Positions 33,550-45,753 of a stretch of 64,000 bases of DNA are shown here, piece after piece. The translations under genes and the position numbers were made by a program. The notes under the pieces were generated by a model. It searched no databases. It was not told where the DNA came from and was given only the letters and a program-made list of their open reading frames with translations. The DNA comes from Dugong dugon (lineage: Eukaryota; Chordata; Mammalia; Sirenia; Dugongidae): the NCBI GenBank assembly GCA_030035585.1, contig CM057468.1, positions 51,580,145-51,644,144 of the forward strand, given 5' to 3'. Numbering within the stretch: position 1 is the stretch's first letter; every line of letters begins with the position of its first letter.

Positions 33550-33839
33550 TTTGTAACCCTTTATTGGCTCCTACATCTTTTCAAATATGGTCTGTGTGTC
33601 ACACTACCTGACCTAGCAGCCAATGGGGAATCAGTTGGGACCTGTACTGAAGCAGTCACAACTGAAGCAGTTTGAAGGGTAGTATGACAACAAAGCCAGA
33701 AAAGTGACATCACCAGAGAACTGAGAACATACACTCCCAGGTATTTTAACAGATGAAGTTTAAAATGGCAGCCCAGAAAGTCTGGGCCACTATATATACC
33801 TAAGGCCAAAAAGAAAAAGATTTGAAACCAGAGGCCAAT

Positions 33840-34250
33840 AGGGCACTTCGATCAAATAACAGCAACAACCATCACTACAATCACTTATTACATACCAGAC
33901 ACTGCTCTGAGCTTTTTATATCAATTAACTTCTTTAATCCTCACAATATCCCATAAAAATAAAAACCAAACCCGTTGCCATCGAGTCGATTCTGACTTAC
34001 AGCGACTCCACAGGACAGACTGAACTAACTGCCCCACAGAGTCTCCAAGGAGCGGAGCGGCTGGTGGATTCAGACTGCCCACCTTTTTATTAGCAGCCGA
34101 GCTCTTATCCACTGCGCCACCAGGACTCCATACTAGTGATAACTTCACTTAAAAGGTTAAGAAAACTGAAGCCAAGAGAAGTTTAACAACTTGCCCAGGT
34201 CTTACAACTGTCTAGTGGTAGAAACAGGACTTAAAGCTTAGGCTCTTAAC
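33840..34250 (-). repeat. MIR, split by an AfroSINE
   Basis: CACTTATTACATACCAGACA and TTTAATCCTCACAATATCCC on the left, and TTAACAACTTGCCCAGGTCT on the right of the AfroSINE, are consecutive parts of one antisense MIR. Confidence 0.85.
33961..34129 (-). mobile_element. AfroSINE inside a MIR
   Basis: In reverse it reads AACCAAACCCGTTGCCATCG, GAGTCGATTCTGACTTACAG, GGCTGGTGGATTCAGACTGC and ACTGCGCCACCAGGACTCC. It is complete and little diverged. Confidence 0.94.
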
Positions 34251-34284
34251 CACTGCCCCTCCTTCTATAGCAATGACAATCCAG

Positions 34285-34520
34285 CAGCAGGAAAAGTAGC
34301 AGTGAACAATTATTACGCTTATTATGTGCCTAACTCTGAGGTAAACACTTCACGAGGGTTATTTCATTTAATATTTGCAATAACCCCATAAGGAAGCTAT
34401 TGTTATTGTTATTTATAATTGTATTCCCATTTTAAAGATAATCAAATTAAGGCTTACAGAGGTTCACCTGCCTATGATTTTTACCCAGGCCAACTGACTC
34501 CAGAAGCCCTAAACTTCAGC
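34285..34520 (-). repeat. MIR
   Basis: TTATTATGTGCCTAACTCTG, TTATTTCATTTAATATTTGC, CATTTTAAAGATAATC and GGCTTACAGAGGTTCACCTG follow MIR order in reverse. Confidence 0.85.
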
Positions 34521-35384
34521 GAGAGCTAGAATCTGTACCAATTCAGAGTCTCTCCCTTCCTTTAGAAAGGTTTCTTAAACCCAGCCTTTTAAAACTCAGA
34601 GGTTTCACAAAACTCTATAAAAGTGACAAATTCCAAAACTGTAATGGCATTAGAGAATAAGAGATTTGCAGGAGAAAAAAACTAGTCAAACACAGGGAGC
34701 CTCATCTGCGAGAAGTCCTTCCAAGTAAGTGCAAGCTTAAGAATGAAAGGTTGCTCAATACCATCATGAACTTTGCTTAAAGGATGAGTGGCAGTACCAA
34801 TATAAGACAGAGAGAAAACACACTGGTAGTGAACAAGATAGAAGGCACAGCTGGTGAGGATACGCCCCCCACAGTAATAAATCCCAGGAAACAAGGATGC
34901 CTAGTTTAAATCTAGTGTTTCTTAAAGTGTGGAGGTACTCATAAATCTAAGTTGCAAATTTTAAAGCACCACTTGTACCTCTATATTAAGGCCTGACTGT
35001 ACCATCAGATTGGGAAAACAGGCCTTCATGAATAAGAGGGTCTTCACAGTCTTGACTTTGTATGGAGTGTGTCTCCTCAACACGGCTCTCACTGAAATAA
35101 AATTGGAAGAAAAAGCCCATCTCAGAAGGGAATCAGGAGCGTTTATGGGGACTACCACAACAAGAACTTTATATGCCTTTTAATTTGTGCATGTTTGTTA
35201 TATGTTTTCCTATAGAAATAAACATTAAACGTTTAATATGAAAAGGGTTTGTCTTTGGGAATAGCAAAGAGGCACTTCATTCCACTCTAAGCAGTTCTGA
35301 AAGAACACCAAAGAGTAAAGTAAGTATGTGAGCTACCAGGAAGAAAGGACACCTGAAGCCTTCTTCAAATTAAAAAGATGGCCT
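34521..35384 (-). other. CCDC126 intron 1, unique
   Basis: No gene or clear element is seen. Short open frames lack any family resemblance. Confidence 0.5.
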
Positions 35385-36375
35385 GTTGTTAGGTGCTGTT
35401 GAGTCAGTTCCGACTCATAATGACCCTATGCATAACAGAACAGAAACACTGCCTGGTTCTGCACCACCCTCACAATTGTTGCTATGCTTGAGCCCACTGT
35501 GGCAGCCACCATGTCAATCCATCTCGTTGAGGGTCTTCCTCTTTTTCGCTGACCCTCTACTTTACCAAGCATGATGTCCTTCTCCAGGGACTGATTCTTT
35601 CTGATAACATGTCCAAAGTATGTGAGACATAGTCTTGCCATCCTTGAATCTAAGAAGCACTCTGGTTGTACTTCTTCCAAGACAGATTTGTTCGTTCTCT
35701 TGGCAGTCCACAGTATATTCAATATTCTTCGCCAATACCACAATTCAAAGTCATCAATTCTTCTTCGGTCTTCCTCATTCATTGTCCAGCTTTCGCATGC
35801 ATATGAGGCAACTGAAAACACCGTGGCGTGGGTCAGACGCACCTTAGTCCTCAAGGTGACTTCTTTGCTTTTCAACACTTTAAAGAGGTCTTTTGCAGCC
35901 ATTGCCCAATGCAATGCATCTTTTGATTTCTTGACCACTGCTTCCATGGGTATTGATTGTGGATCCAAGTAAAATGAAATCCTTAACAACCTCAATCTTT
36001 TCTCTGTTTATCATGATGTTGCTTATTGGTCCAGTAGTGAGGATTTTTGTTTTCTTTATGTTGTGGTGTAATCCATACTGAAGGCTGTAGTCTTTGATCT
36101 TCATCAGTAAGCGCTTAAAGTCCTCTTCACTTTCGGCAAGCAAGGTTGTGTCATCTGCATAACACAGACTCATTAGAGTCTTCCTCCAATCCTGATGCCC
36201 TGTTCTTCTTCCCATAGTCCAGCTTCTCGGATTATTTGTTCAGCATACAGATTGAATAGGTATGGTGACAGGATTCAACCTTGACGCACACCTTTCCTGA
36301 CTTTAAACCATGCAGTATGCCCTTGTTCTGTCAAACAACTGCCTCTTGATCCATGTACAGCTTATATCTGACAAA
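35385..36375 (-). mobile_element. RTE-type LINE remnant (partner LINE of AfroSINE)
   Basis: The minus strand encodes the RT end with the catalytic CYADDTTLLAESEEDF segment (36215-35880), then, after a frameshift near 35940, DALHWAMAAKDLFKVLKSKE and the RTE C-terminal text with YACESWTMNEEDRRRIDDFE, VIRKNQSLEKDIMLGKVEGQ and RKRGRPSTRWIDMVA (35995-35426). Its 3' end, TAGGGTCATTATGAGTCGG followed by AACTGACTCAACAGCACC, is the AfroSINE tail. It is 5'-truncated and frameshifted, hence inactive. Confidence 0.93.
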
Positions 36376-36963
36376 AGGCTGAGCAGTTCAAAGGCCCATG
36401 AAGAATCCCTAAAGCAACCCATAGAAAACAGGTGACCTCTGCTGGAATCCACATCCTTTCTGCCAGGGTAGGCTAGACCTGCATTTACTAGGCAGGGTTG
36501 ATGGTGGAATAGAGAGAAAGCAATTTCCACTGGTACCACTTTAGTTCTTAGGATCAATATGAATACACTGTTCTGTTCTCTGAGAGATATTTCTGTGACT
36601 TCATACAGAAAAAAAATAAAAAGATAAGTTTTGAACTCTTTAACAACTAGAACTGTTGTTTAATTCTGTAATTAAGGTAATTTAATTTTGTAATTTAGTG
36701 ATTAGGAAGGGAAATAATTCTTAGAATCAAACTTTAGGAAAGAAAGAAAAAATGGAGGGGGGTTCAATGTCTCTTCTTTCTGGACAATGTTCAAAGCTGT
36801 GAATGACAGAGAAACTTGCACTCTGAATTTTCCCAATTTTTCTTTATGTTTCAAGTACTGGTCCAGCTCCCAGAAGGCCACCTAGGTCAGGACAGAGAAC
36901 TCTAACTAGAAATCTAGTAGGCCAACACAGCCACTGAGGGCTTAAAGGCAATCTTTAATTACA
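36376..36963 (-). other. CCDC126 intron 1, unique
   Basis: Nothing is recognised. Confidence 0.45.
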
Positions 36964-37035
36964 GAGGTTGCTATAGGGTCACTGTGAGTTGGAATCAACT
37001 CAACAGCAACGGGTTTGGTTTTTTGATTTGGTTCC
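36964..37035 (+). mobile_element. AfroSINE tail fragment
   Basis: Only the 3' part is present: TATAGGGTCACTGTGAGTTG, AATCAACTCAACAGCAACGG and GTTTGGTTTTTTGATTTGG. Confidence 0.85.
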
Positions 37036-37424
37036 TCTACCATAATAGTGTACAATCTAAAAACTTTTCAGTCCTAACTTCTAGGCCCCTGTATTGCCTA
37101 CTAATCATTTTTAAAATAAAAATTAAAAAAAAGAAAAAGAAAAAACTTCAAATTACCCCCAAGTAACAACTGAGAAAATTTTAAGACAAAAAATAAAACC
37201 ATTATCACCTTCATCATCATTATTATTTTGATCTTAGACTGCTAAATGTTTTTTTTTAGGATTCCCAGAGGAAAATTCTCACCCTACTGCCCAGATTATA
37301 AAAGGAATTATAGTCTATATAAAAAGGTACAAAGGTAGAAGAATTCAGGAGAGAAGACACACTTAAAATGCAGTATCTGTAAAGTACTAGACCTCAAGAA
37401 GGGCAGCAGAGTGTGGTCAAAGTA
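37036..37424 (-). other. CCDC126 intron 1, unique
   Basis: It contains an A-rich tract near 37110-37145. Nothing else is recognised. Confidence 0.45.
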
Positions 37425-38175
37425 ACCTCACCTCCCATTGGATTCCTGCAGCTGCCTGCTTCTCAAGTGGTCTCCCCCATTCCTCTCCAAACCCATTTCA
37501 ACCACTCTCTTCAGAGCAGCCAAAGCATCTTCAAAAACAAAGGTCACATAACATCACTCCCCTTTAATAGTTGCTCACTGCATTTAGAATAAAATTCAAA
37601 CTCTTTATAATGGTCCACAAGGCTTAGCATAATCTGACTTCTGCTCATCTCTCTGGAAGGAGCCCTCGTAGTGCAGTGGGTAAGCCTCAGCTGCTAACCA
37701 AAAGGTCAGCAATTTGAACCCACCAGCCATTCTGCGGAGAAAGATGTGGCAGTCTGCTTCCACAAAGATTTACAGCCTTGGAAAACCCTATGGGGTACTT
37801 CAACTCTGTCCTATAGGGTCACTACAAGTCGGAATCGACTCAGTGGCAATAGGTTTGGTTTCGTTTGGTCGACTCATCACTCTCTCTGTCCTAATCTCAC
37901 TCACACCACTCCCCCCTTGCTCACTGCTACAGCTACACTAGCCAAAACACACCAAGTTCTTTCTGACCTCAGGGGCTTTACAACTATTTCCCTGTTTGAA
38001 TATGCTTCCCGAGGCTTGTTCCCATTCATTCTTTAGTACTTAGCTCAAATGTCACCTCTTCAAATAGTAGCACTCCCATCCTCTACCCTACCTCCAGCCT
38101 CAAGGCACTCTTTTATCATTTCAATACGAAATCACATGTTCTGCTATCTTTAAAACCTTGAGCACTTGTTTTATC
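37425..38175 (+). repeat. L2 LINE, split by an AfroSINE
   Basis: Left: CATAACATCACTCCCCTTTA, ACTCTTTATAATGGTCC, GCTTAGCATAATCTGACTTC. Right: CACACCACTCCCCCCTTGCT, CAGGGGCTTTACAACTATTT, TTAGCTCAAATGTCACCTCT. These are consecutive L2 blocks in sense orientation. Confidence 0.85.
37658..37869 (+). mobile_element. AfroSINE inside an L2
   Basis: It reads GGAGCCCTCGTAGTGCAGTG, TAACCAAAAGGTCAGCAATT, AAGATGTGGCAGTCTGCTTC, AGTCGGAATCGACTCAGTGG and GGTTTGGTTTCG. CTCATCTCTCT on the left and CTCATCACTCTCT on the right suggest a degraded target duplication. Confidence 0.94.
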
Positions 38176-38290
38176 ATTTCCTGTCTCAGTGTCCTCACTT
38201 TATGAAATGGGAACAACAGTATCTACCTACTACTGGTGGTGACTGAATAACACCTCACACTACTCAATAAATATTAATCTTTATTAGTTC
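38176..38290 (+). repeat. MIR, 3' half
   Basis: CTCAGTGTCCTCACTTTATG, AAATGGGAACAACAGTATCT and ACTCAATAAATATTAA match the MIR 3' half. Confidence 0.7.
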
Positions 38291-39885
38291 GTATTAGGCA
38301 CTTAAACAATACCACTAATTCTCGATAATGTGAAGAATTTGAGTTAATACAGGAGATGTTTTACCAGACCCAAATAAAACTCTTCTCATTAGTTCTCACG
38401 GCCCTCCATAATCCAGTCCACAAAAACCAAATTTATTTCCTATTAGTCCCCAAAATATCTCCCCTAATCAAGCCAGTCTTCTCAACGTCTCATGCTGTTG
38501 TTGTTAGTTCCATGAAGTCAATTCCAACTCGTGGCAACCCACTGTCTCATACAGCTGTAATAATAACTCCTTACCATTTATATATTTCTATTTACCAAGC
38601 ATGTTTCCTTATAGCCTCTCATTCAGTTAGGCACAGTTCTCAGAGAGGTTGCAGACTTGAAAAAGTTTCTACTCAGAATTTGTGGACGACATGAAATGTT
38701 TCATTGGTATTAGTCACTGAAGAATTACCCAGTTTTAAAAGATGACATAACAACATGTTGATGAAAACCGTTCATCTTCCAAACAGCCTAAAAGGAAACT
38801 GGGGTATATGTTTAAATGCTACCCTAGCCAGAAGGATTTCAAAACCTCATTATCTTATTCTAGCCTACATTCCCTTCTTCTTACTCCCACAGCACACTAC
38901 TTTATACCAATTGATTTTACACATCATATCATCCAATCGTATGTGTGAACTTTGTTTCCTTGATTAAGTCCCAGGTACCTTAATAACATGCCTTACATTG
39001 TTGTCACATCCCCCACAGAGCCTAGGGAACAATCAGCAGTCACTGAGAAATGCCTTATGGTTGACTTTTAAACACGTCTCTGAGCCTAACGTTACCTTTT
39101 CCCAATTAGCAATATGACCTGCCTGCAATTTTTTTTTTCTTTTTTAAGGGAAAGGGGCAGAGGGTGGAAAGTCGGAGGTAAAATTAAAGTATCTTCAATT
39201 ATCCATTTCTAGGCTAGAAGAATCTGAAAAGAAATCTAATCCAATCCCCTCACATTTCAAATGAACACACTAAAGCCCAGAGATGTTAATGTCTGCCTGA
39301 AATAAGACAACTGGCAGAAACTGTACTGGTCTAGAACACAGGTCCTAACTCATTGTCTAGGTTTTTCTCTACACTACACTACGTCCTTTACCTCCAACTG
39401 GAAAGACTGTGTTTGCAAATACTGAATGAATTATAATATTGAATAAAGCTTTGTTCTTTTAATTAAAAAATACATAAATAACCAGAAAACAGTAATGAGT
39501 TTAGGGGAATGATCCTAAAATACTGAAGATGTAACTTAGATTATTCATAAAATTATCAAGCTGGCACATTAAGGTTTCAAAGAAGCATTATTCAGGTAAA
39601 TCCAAGTATTGCAAAGTCACTTCAACAAGGATTTAAGAAATCATATATCTTAATTTTTTTTACATAGGCCAAAAAAATAGAATAAAAAAATAATGAAGTA
39701 AAAGATAACTACAAGGTCCTCTGGATGTAGTGACTTTCACCATGATCAGCAAATACACTGATAAAAAAGAATAGATTTTCAGAGGGAGAAAAAAAAAACA
39801 TTTGGGGGAAAGGGGTACAGAAAAGCCCAGACTCAAACACAACCTTTGCTACATGCAGTTTCATCTCAAGTATGACAGAAGTAGG
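38291..39885 (-). other. CCDC126 intron 1 with old repeat scraps
   Basis: 38380-38470 and 38880-39010 look like sense L2 fragments. 38497-38551 is an antisense AfroSINE tail scrap (TTAGTTCCATGAAGTCAATT). 39225-39370 resembles an old SINE in reverse. No gene is supported. Confidence 0.45.
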
Positions 39886-40250
39886 TTTGCTCATTAATTT
39901 GTTCACTCATTCATTCACAATATTTATTAAACCCATTATGAGTCCAAGTTAACCCAATGACAGCTATCCATCCATCCATCCATATGTCTACATGTGCCAA
40001 AAACTAGTCTAAGCACTAGAGATACAATGGTAACACAGGATAGACAGAATTCCTGTTCTTCTGGAGTTTATGCTTCAGTAGAAGTGGGGCAATAAACAAG
40101 CAAAGAAACAAGTGAATTTCAGCTTTGGGTAAGTGCTATGAAGAAAATAAACAAGGTGATGTGAGAGCAAATGACTGGGGAAGTCTACATGAGCTGCAAG
40201 GTCAGGAAGGCCCTCTGAAGAAGCAACATTTGATCTGAAAAGAAAGAACA
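39886..40250 (-). repeat. L2 3' region with a (TCCA)n tract
   Basis: CACTCATTCATTCACAATAT, GATACAATGGTAACACAGGA, TTCTTCTGGAGTTTATGCTT and GAAGAAGCAACATTTGATCT match antisense L2. A (CCAT)n microsatellite interrupts it at about 39966-39983. Confidence 0.75.
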
Positions 40251-42642
40251 AGTAAAGTCTGGTTCCAACTTCCTTCCAACAAAAACTGTTAAAATTCTTT
40301 TCTGACCAGAATCTTGGGAGCAGGCAGTAAATTCCTCATTCCTATTCTCCTCAAGTACAAACAAATGAGAATGAGAGGGATCCCAATCTCCAGCATGGAA
40401 TAGCCTGGTGGGGAGAAACCACTCAAAGTGAATAAAAGGAAACTCACAAGCAAAGAAAGCTCTGCATTCCCCTGTCTTAGGAGAAGGGTAGTTCTGCTGT
40501 TTGGTAATATACAGGAACAGTAATGATCTGATAAGGTGATCTTTACCCAGGAAAACATATTCTTATTGGCGTTTTCTAATATGAAGGGGACAGTGACAAG
40601 ATGGGATATGGAATAAAAGCTAGGTGACAATCTGCCAATGTATTAACTTAAAACTGTTATTAAGCATTTTAAATATAATTTTTCAAACTCTAAAATAGTC
40701 TCCGTTTTGGAACACAAAAGTAGAGAAACAACATGGGAGAAATCTTTTTTTCTAGTTTTTATATTTATTATAGGCCTCACATCTCCACTCGAATTTACAA
40801 GATCTTTGAAGAAAAGGGCTGTGTAAAGCTCGATTATGCCACTTGCCTAACAGCACACCACGTAAACAACCGGATATTTAAGCAATTTTTCAGCAGTTTC
40901 TCCCTAGCAAGGACCTAAAGATAAATATATTAGTCTAACGCTACTACTAAAGAAAAATAAAGGCAAAGAATCAGTGAATATTTAAACTAGAACCACCTCA
41001 TTTTAAAGATAAAGTGAAGCACAAAAAGGATTAATGACTATCCAGTGTTGAACAAATGAAGGGAAATTAGGTATCCAACCTCTCAGTACAGAGCTCTAGT
41101 GTTTTTCAAAAGCAGGGAACAAAAGCCAACTTAACAGGCTGCAACTGGCACTTCAAAAAATAAATGGAAACCATCAGAACAGACTACACACTCTACAGAT
41201 TTTGTTTTGTGAAACTTCTGTGTGTGTGTTGCACACAAAGGCATACACGCACACACACAGGTATAGATTTATGGAGTCTTGATACAAAAAGATCTCTTGT
41301 TGTGGGTTGCAGTCAAAAAAGGTTTTAGATACACTGCATTTCACACTGCCAGTCTTGAAGTACCTCCTTGTATTTTTATACAAACACTGAAGTGCTTGCT
41401 GTTATCGGGCTAGCTAAACCTACCTTAAAATCTCGTTTAAATCCCATTTTTTGCATTTATCCAGTGCTCTGCTGTCTGTGCTATTGTTGACTATAACGAA
41501 AGTAACTACCAACAGCAATAACAGCCACTAGCAAACAGAGAAGCTCTCACTTAGCCAACAGTGCTACAAGAATCACTGCCTACTAGCCCTAAGGCATTTA
41601 CAGGTAGACTTAAAGAGAGAAGATATTTATCACAAACAGCCACAATACATTCACTAGAACTCAGAGGTTCAGAAGATTCTCTCCAAAAAACTCAGAAATT
41701 AAGTCCTCCACAGACTTGACCTTGGGATGTAATTTCAAGGAAAAAAGCCCATTCCTAAAATATTTTCTCTACATTAATATCTGAGAAATATCTTAATATC
41801 TGAAAAAAAAAATGTATAGACATTCACTCCATAATCAGATCTAAGATTTAAAATGTAAATTGCCTCGAGAGAAGCTATACTAAACTCCAGCTGGGATACA
41901 GAAATGTATCTCAAGATAACAGATCATCTTTAGATGGCATATTTGGGAGAGGAGGGAGAAGACAACAGCACTGAAGAGTACAAAGACAGATAAAGAAGCA
42001 GGGTAAAGTAAGGCAAGGATAAAAATATAAAGTGTTAGAGCCAAAGGGAAACTATTCAATCACTGTGCCACAGTGGAATTTAACTATGTCTATTGAAAGT
42101 ACCGAATTAAACTTTTGAAATATGATGCATCTCACACGCAATACTTGAGATGGTTTACTCTAAAATATATTATACAGTAGAATACATCTCAGTCATTGAG
42201 CTTAACCTGCCTACAGCCTCAGCCAATCATGCTTTGTGTTACATAACCCCACTTTCCCTTCCAAGCTGACCGAACTAGCACTGAACCACTTGGCAAAGAC
42301 TCCCTACAAAAAGACAGGCTAATCAGACATAAGAAAACCAGGGAGTTGGCCATAGGAATTGAAAAGGAAGGAATTCACAAAAATAAATAATGAAGTTGGG
42401 TTAGGGAACTGACATGCTAAAGTTATGAAGGAGCAGGCATAATAGAGAAATAGGCTATGAATAAAAGAAAAGTGATATAGAGAGGGAGAACTAAGCATGT
42501 CAAAAATGAAGAGAAAGCATGTGCAGCTAGCTCATGAGAGGGAAGAACTGGTGATAGAGATTCTGATTTCTAGCAGCTTTCTAGTTCTTTCATGTGCATC
42601 CCTTTCCTCAAGGTGATTTGGGAGAACTGTATGACCTGGAGC
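40251..42642 (-). other. CCDC126 intron 1, longest element-poor stretch
   Basis: About 2.4 kb without a recognised mobile element, apart from GT/CA-rich tracts at about 41218-41262. No splice-flanked coding exon is apparent. Confidence 0.5.
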
Positions 42643-42665
42643 AAAAAAAAAAAAAAAAAAAAAAA
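42643..42665. repeat. Poly(A) run of 23
   Basis: This long uninterrupted A run lies just before the L1 fragment on its right. It is a likely length polymorphism. Confidence 0.85.
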
Positions 42666-42694
42666 CCCAAAGACACAAAGGGTGTTACATCAAT

Positions 42695-43473
42695 TTTTTT
42701 TCCAGGTTAAAAAAAATCTCCAAGGTTTAGGGTCATGGTTTCATGGGACATCTCAGTTAACTGGCCTAATAACATGTTTAGTGCCTCTGTTCTACCTCCT
42801 AGTTTGATATCTAGCACCTAAGGCCTTAAAAGCTTGCAAGCAGCTACCCAAGGCACAACAGTTGGTCTCTACTTGCCTGGAACAACAGAGGAAGGAGAAT
42901 CAGGAATAAGAGGAGGATATGGAACGTGTGGCTAATTGCCTCCATGAACAACTGCCTCCTTTGCCATGAGACCATAAGAACTGAATGGTACCCAGCTACC
43001 ATTACTGAACATTTGATCAATGATTCCACAGAAGAATCCTGATCAAAAGGGGGAACATGCTGAACAGAATTTTAAAATCTCTTGGATTCCAGACGTCCTG
43101 GAGCCATAAAGGTTGGATGAAACCCTGAAACTATTGCCCTGAGATAATCTTTAAACCTTAAAGCAAAAACATCCCCTGAAGTCTTCTTAAAACCAAACAA
43201 TAGTTTAGTTTAACTAGTAAAAAATGTCTGCCTTGAGCATTATGTTTTTTTAAGAACTATCTATATGTGATCAAACTGACAACAGCAACTTAAAAGAGTA
43301 GACAGGAATCTTAGGGGGCTGTGAAATTTATGTTAATGAGGGAGGAACAACTCAGAAAAGGAGGATGAGAATGGTCACTAAATGGTAGAAATGTAGAAAC
43401 TGTCGAATTGGTGTATGTTTTGCTGTGTATATTCTCAACAACAATAAAATAAAATTATTTAAAAAAAAAAAAA
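42695..43473 (+). mobile_element. L1 3' UTR, older subfamily
   Basis: TTTAGGGTCATGGTTTCATG, TTAACTGGCCTAATAACATG, CTTAAAAGCTTGCAAGCAGC, AGGCACAACAGTTGGTCTCT, AAAAAATGTCTGCCTTGAGC and GTATATTCTCAACAACAATA run in the same order as at 58195-58975. It ends in poly(A) at 43459-43473. Confidence 0.9.
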
Positions 43474-43509
43474 AAACCTTTATCATTGAAAGGCTGAGCT
43501 AGCAGAGTC

Positions 43510-43645
43510 CTCAGAATCAAACCAATTCACTATTTTAGAGGTGAGGAAATTGAGGACCACAAGGCACCTAAGGTTACACAGGTAATGACAGAGCCAGGAC
43601 AAGAACCAAGGTCTCCTATTTCCCTAGTCATTACTCTTTTCTTAT
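43510..43645 (-). repeat. MIR
   Basis: TAGAGGTGAGGAAATTGAGG, GGTTACACAGGTAATGACAG and CCAGGACAAGAACCAAGGTC match MIR in reverse. Confidence 0.8.
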
Positions 43646-43655
43646 CAGCTGCACA

Positions 43656-43804
43656 GCTGACTGCCGTCCAGTTGATTCCAACTCAGAGCAACTCTACAGG
43701 ATACAGGAGAAATGCTCCATAGGGTTTCCAAAGAGTAGATGGTGGATTTGAACTGCTGACCTTTTGGTTAACAGCCTGAGCTTTTAACCATTCACCAGGG
43801 CTCC
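43656..43804 (-). mobile_element. AfroSINE
   Basis: In reverse it reads CCGTCCAGTTGATTCCAACT, ATGCTCCATAGGGTTTCC, GACCTTTTGGTTAACAGCCT and CACCAGGGCTCC. Confidence 0.92.
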
Positions 43805-44844
43805 CTTTGTCTTATACTGCACTAAATAATATCAACATAGGAACTTTTTTTTTTCAAAATGAGTATTTTTGCCACATATTTTTTAATGAATCAGGAATCT
43901 TTACACGCTTATGCCTTCTTCCACAATTAAATAAGTTTTCCGCTTACCACTCTCTGGCTTTCTGTTGTCCTTATGATTAGATCTAGATTTCTCCTTTTCT
44001 TTCTCATAAATCTTTCTTAAAAATACATCTGTCATGAAGACAATATACAGAAAACTTTTCAGACCCACTTTTTTCCCCCCTATAAATGTACATTCAAAAA
44101 TAGCATTTACTAGAACATGTTATTTCACATACTGCATACTAGTGTTTGAACTCCAAGTAGTAAAGAATAGACACTTTAAGTGAAAAAAAAAAATTAATTA
44201 CTTAGGATCATAAAGATTTCCTTGAAGAAAAACTCATCACCAATGTCAGTAAAATTCAAGACAATTGACCAATTTTCAGTAAAATAGTGCAAGGACAATC
44301 GAAATTTAAGAAGAACTAATGTGAAATATTTCAAGTCATCCCTTATAAAATTTATTGCATTCATTCAACTTGTCCTGGGAACAAAAAATACAACTTGGAA
44401 ACACAAATCCCAAAGGGGGAAAAATAATTATTAACCAGTAGGAAAGCGCAGAGAAAGGCAGAAAAAGTTGACGTGGGGTAAAGATTGCAGAACACCTAGA
44501 TGCTTTCTCTGCTAAAACAAACACTTAAGATCCTCTAAGGATCCTCAAAGGACACAGCTAGGGGATGTGATAAGTCCTTTTATCTCTAAAGCTGATCCAC
44601 AAAAGAGCAGAGTCATCAATTTCCTAAGAACATTCTCAGCCATTTTAAAACAGCGGAAAACAGCATATTTTAAAGAATTCTCTGCTTAGGTTCAAGGTGG
44701 ATAAAGTATAAAGTGAAAAACACACAGCCTAGGGAATACAGTGCTGATGATTAAACAAAAGTACAAGTTCAGAGGCCACTTCTGTTACGGCTAACGAAAG
44801 TATCACATTAAAGGATTTTCTCAACAAATGAAGAGCTACGTTAT
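43805..44844 (-). other. CCDC126 intron 1, unique
   Basis: Nothing gene-like or repetitive is recognised. Confidence 0.5.
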
Positions 44845-45010
44845 AGGTATATTATTTCTTAATTCCAACATCTTGAAGGTATGTACTGTTATCTCCCTTT
44901 GATCGATAAGAAAATTCAGACCTAGGAGCATTAATTAAACAAGGTCACAAAGTCAGGCGGTGACACAATCAAAATTTGAACCCAGGCTGTCTGAGCCACT
45001 CTTAATACTA
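44845..45010 (-). repeat. MIR
   Basis: TAAACAAGGTCACAAAGTCA, TTTGAACCCAGGCTGTCTGA and GCCACTCTTAATAC match MIR in reverse. Confidence 0.8.
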
Positions 45011-45524
45011 CCACAGTCCCCCAGCTTAAGTCTATCCTTACCAGTCACCCAGGAGATGAGTTTTGAGGAGGGAGTAAAAGGGGCGGGGTGGGGGGCATTT
45101 GACTCTCTCTCAAAGTAGAACAGAACTGAGCTGTCAAAAGGAGAAAAGGAAGCCAGTCCGGCTGCTGGCCGAGGTCTCCATTCCCGCAGGTCGGGTCAGT
45201 CGCACAACTCAGCTCACGCAGCCGGAGTCATGCTCGCCTCTATGCCCGGGGCCGACGGCGCTGCGGCTGTCAGACCCGAAGGGACAGGGACGTGGCTCGA
45301 AGTAAGGGACAAAGAGCCTTCCCGGCCGTGGCCGGGGGCTACCGGCCCGCCCCCAAGCCGGGTTTCCGCCGCCAAGCCGCCGCAGCGACCCCGGCAGGCC
45401 GGGGGGCGACGGCGCCGTGGGGAGGGGCGGCCGCCCGGGCCGGAGGGGCTCAGCGAGGGGCGCGGGTCTGGGCCGGCCGGGATGCCGCCCCCCCATCGCA
45501 TGCCTCTTGCCCCTTCCCCATTAC

Positions 45525-45700
45525 CTCAGTTGTGGCTTCTCGTCACCGTCGCCGTAGCCGCCGGGCTCTCGAGCTGGGGCGGCGCAGGGAAAGCCGATTA
45601 GCGGATGGAGGAAGGACGGGGCTAGGAGTTAGGAACGAGGTTGGGTCCCGGCTTGTGCATATTTTACCCTTCTGGTCCCTTGCACTCGGCTTCCGCTCCG
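45525..45700 (-). other. CCDC126: Probable CCDC126 non-coding exon 1
   Basis: Inside the CpG island the minus strand has a strong donor, CAACTGAG|GTAATGG, with the exon ending at 45525. No other good donor is as well placed between the island and exon 2. The transcription start is not visible; it is placed at roughly 45.60-45.75 kb because the GC boxes and the ZNF143-like site lie just upstream. Splicing to exon 2 at 25102 puts a TGA just before the exon 2 frame, so the exon is treated as non-coding. Confidence 0.55.
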
Positions 45701-45753
45701 CCTCCCGGTCCTACCCTTCCTCCACTTCGGGGACCAGCCGTCCTCGGCGCGCA

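Noticed and set aside
35622..35972. Plus-strand 116-codon open frame
   Set aside because: Antisense of the RTE C-terminal coding region.
39960..39985. CRISPR-like or satellite array
   Set aside because: Only a short (CCAT)n microsatellite in an L2; no spacer structure occurs anywhere in the window.
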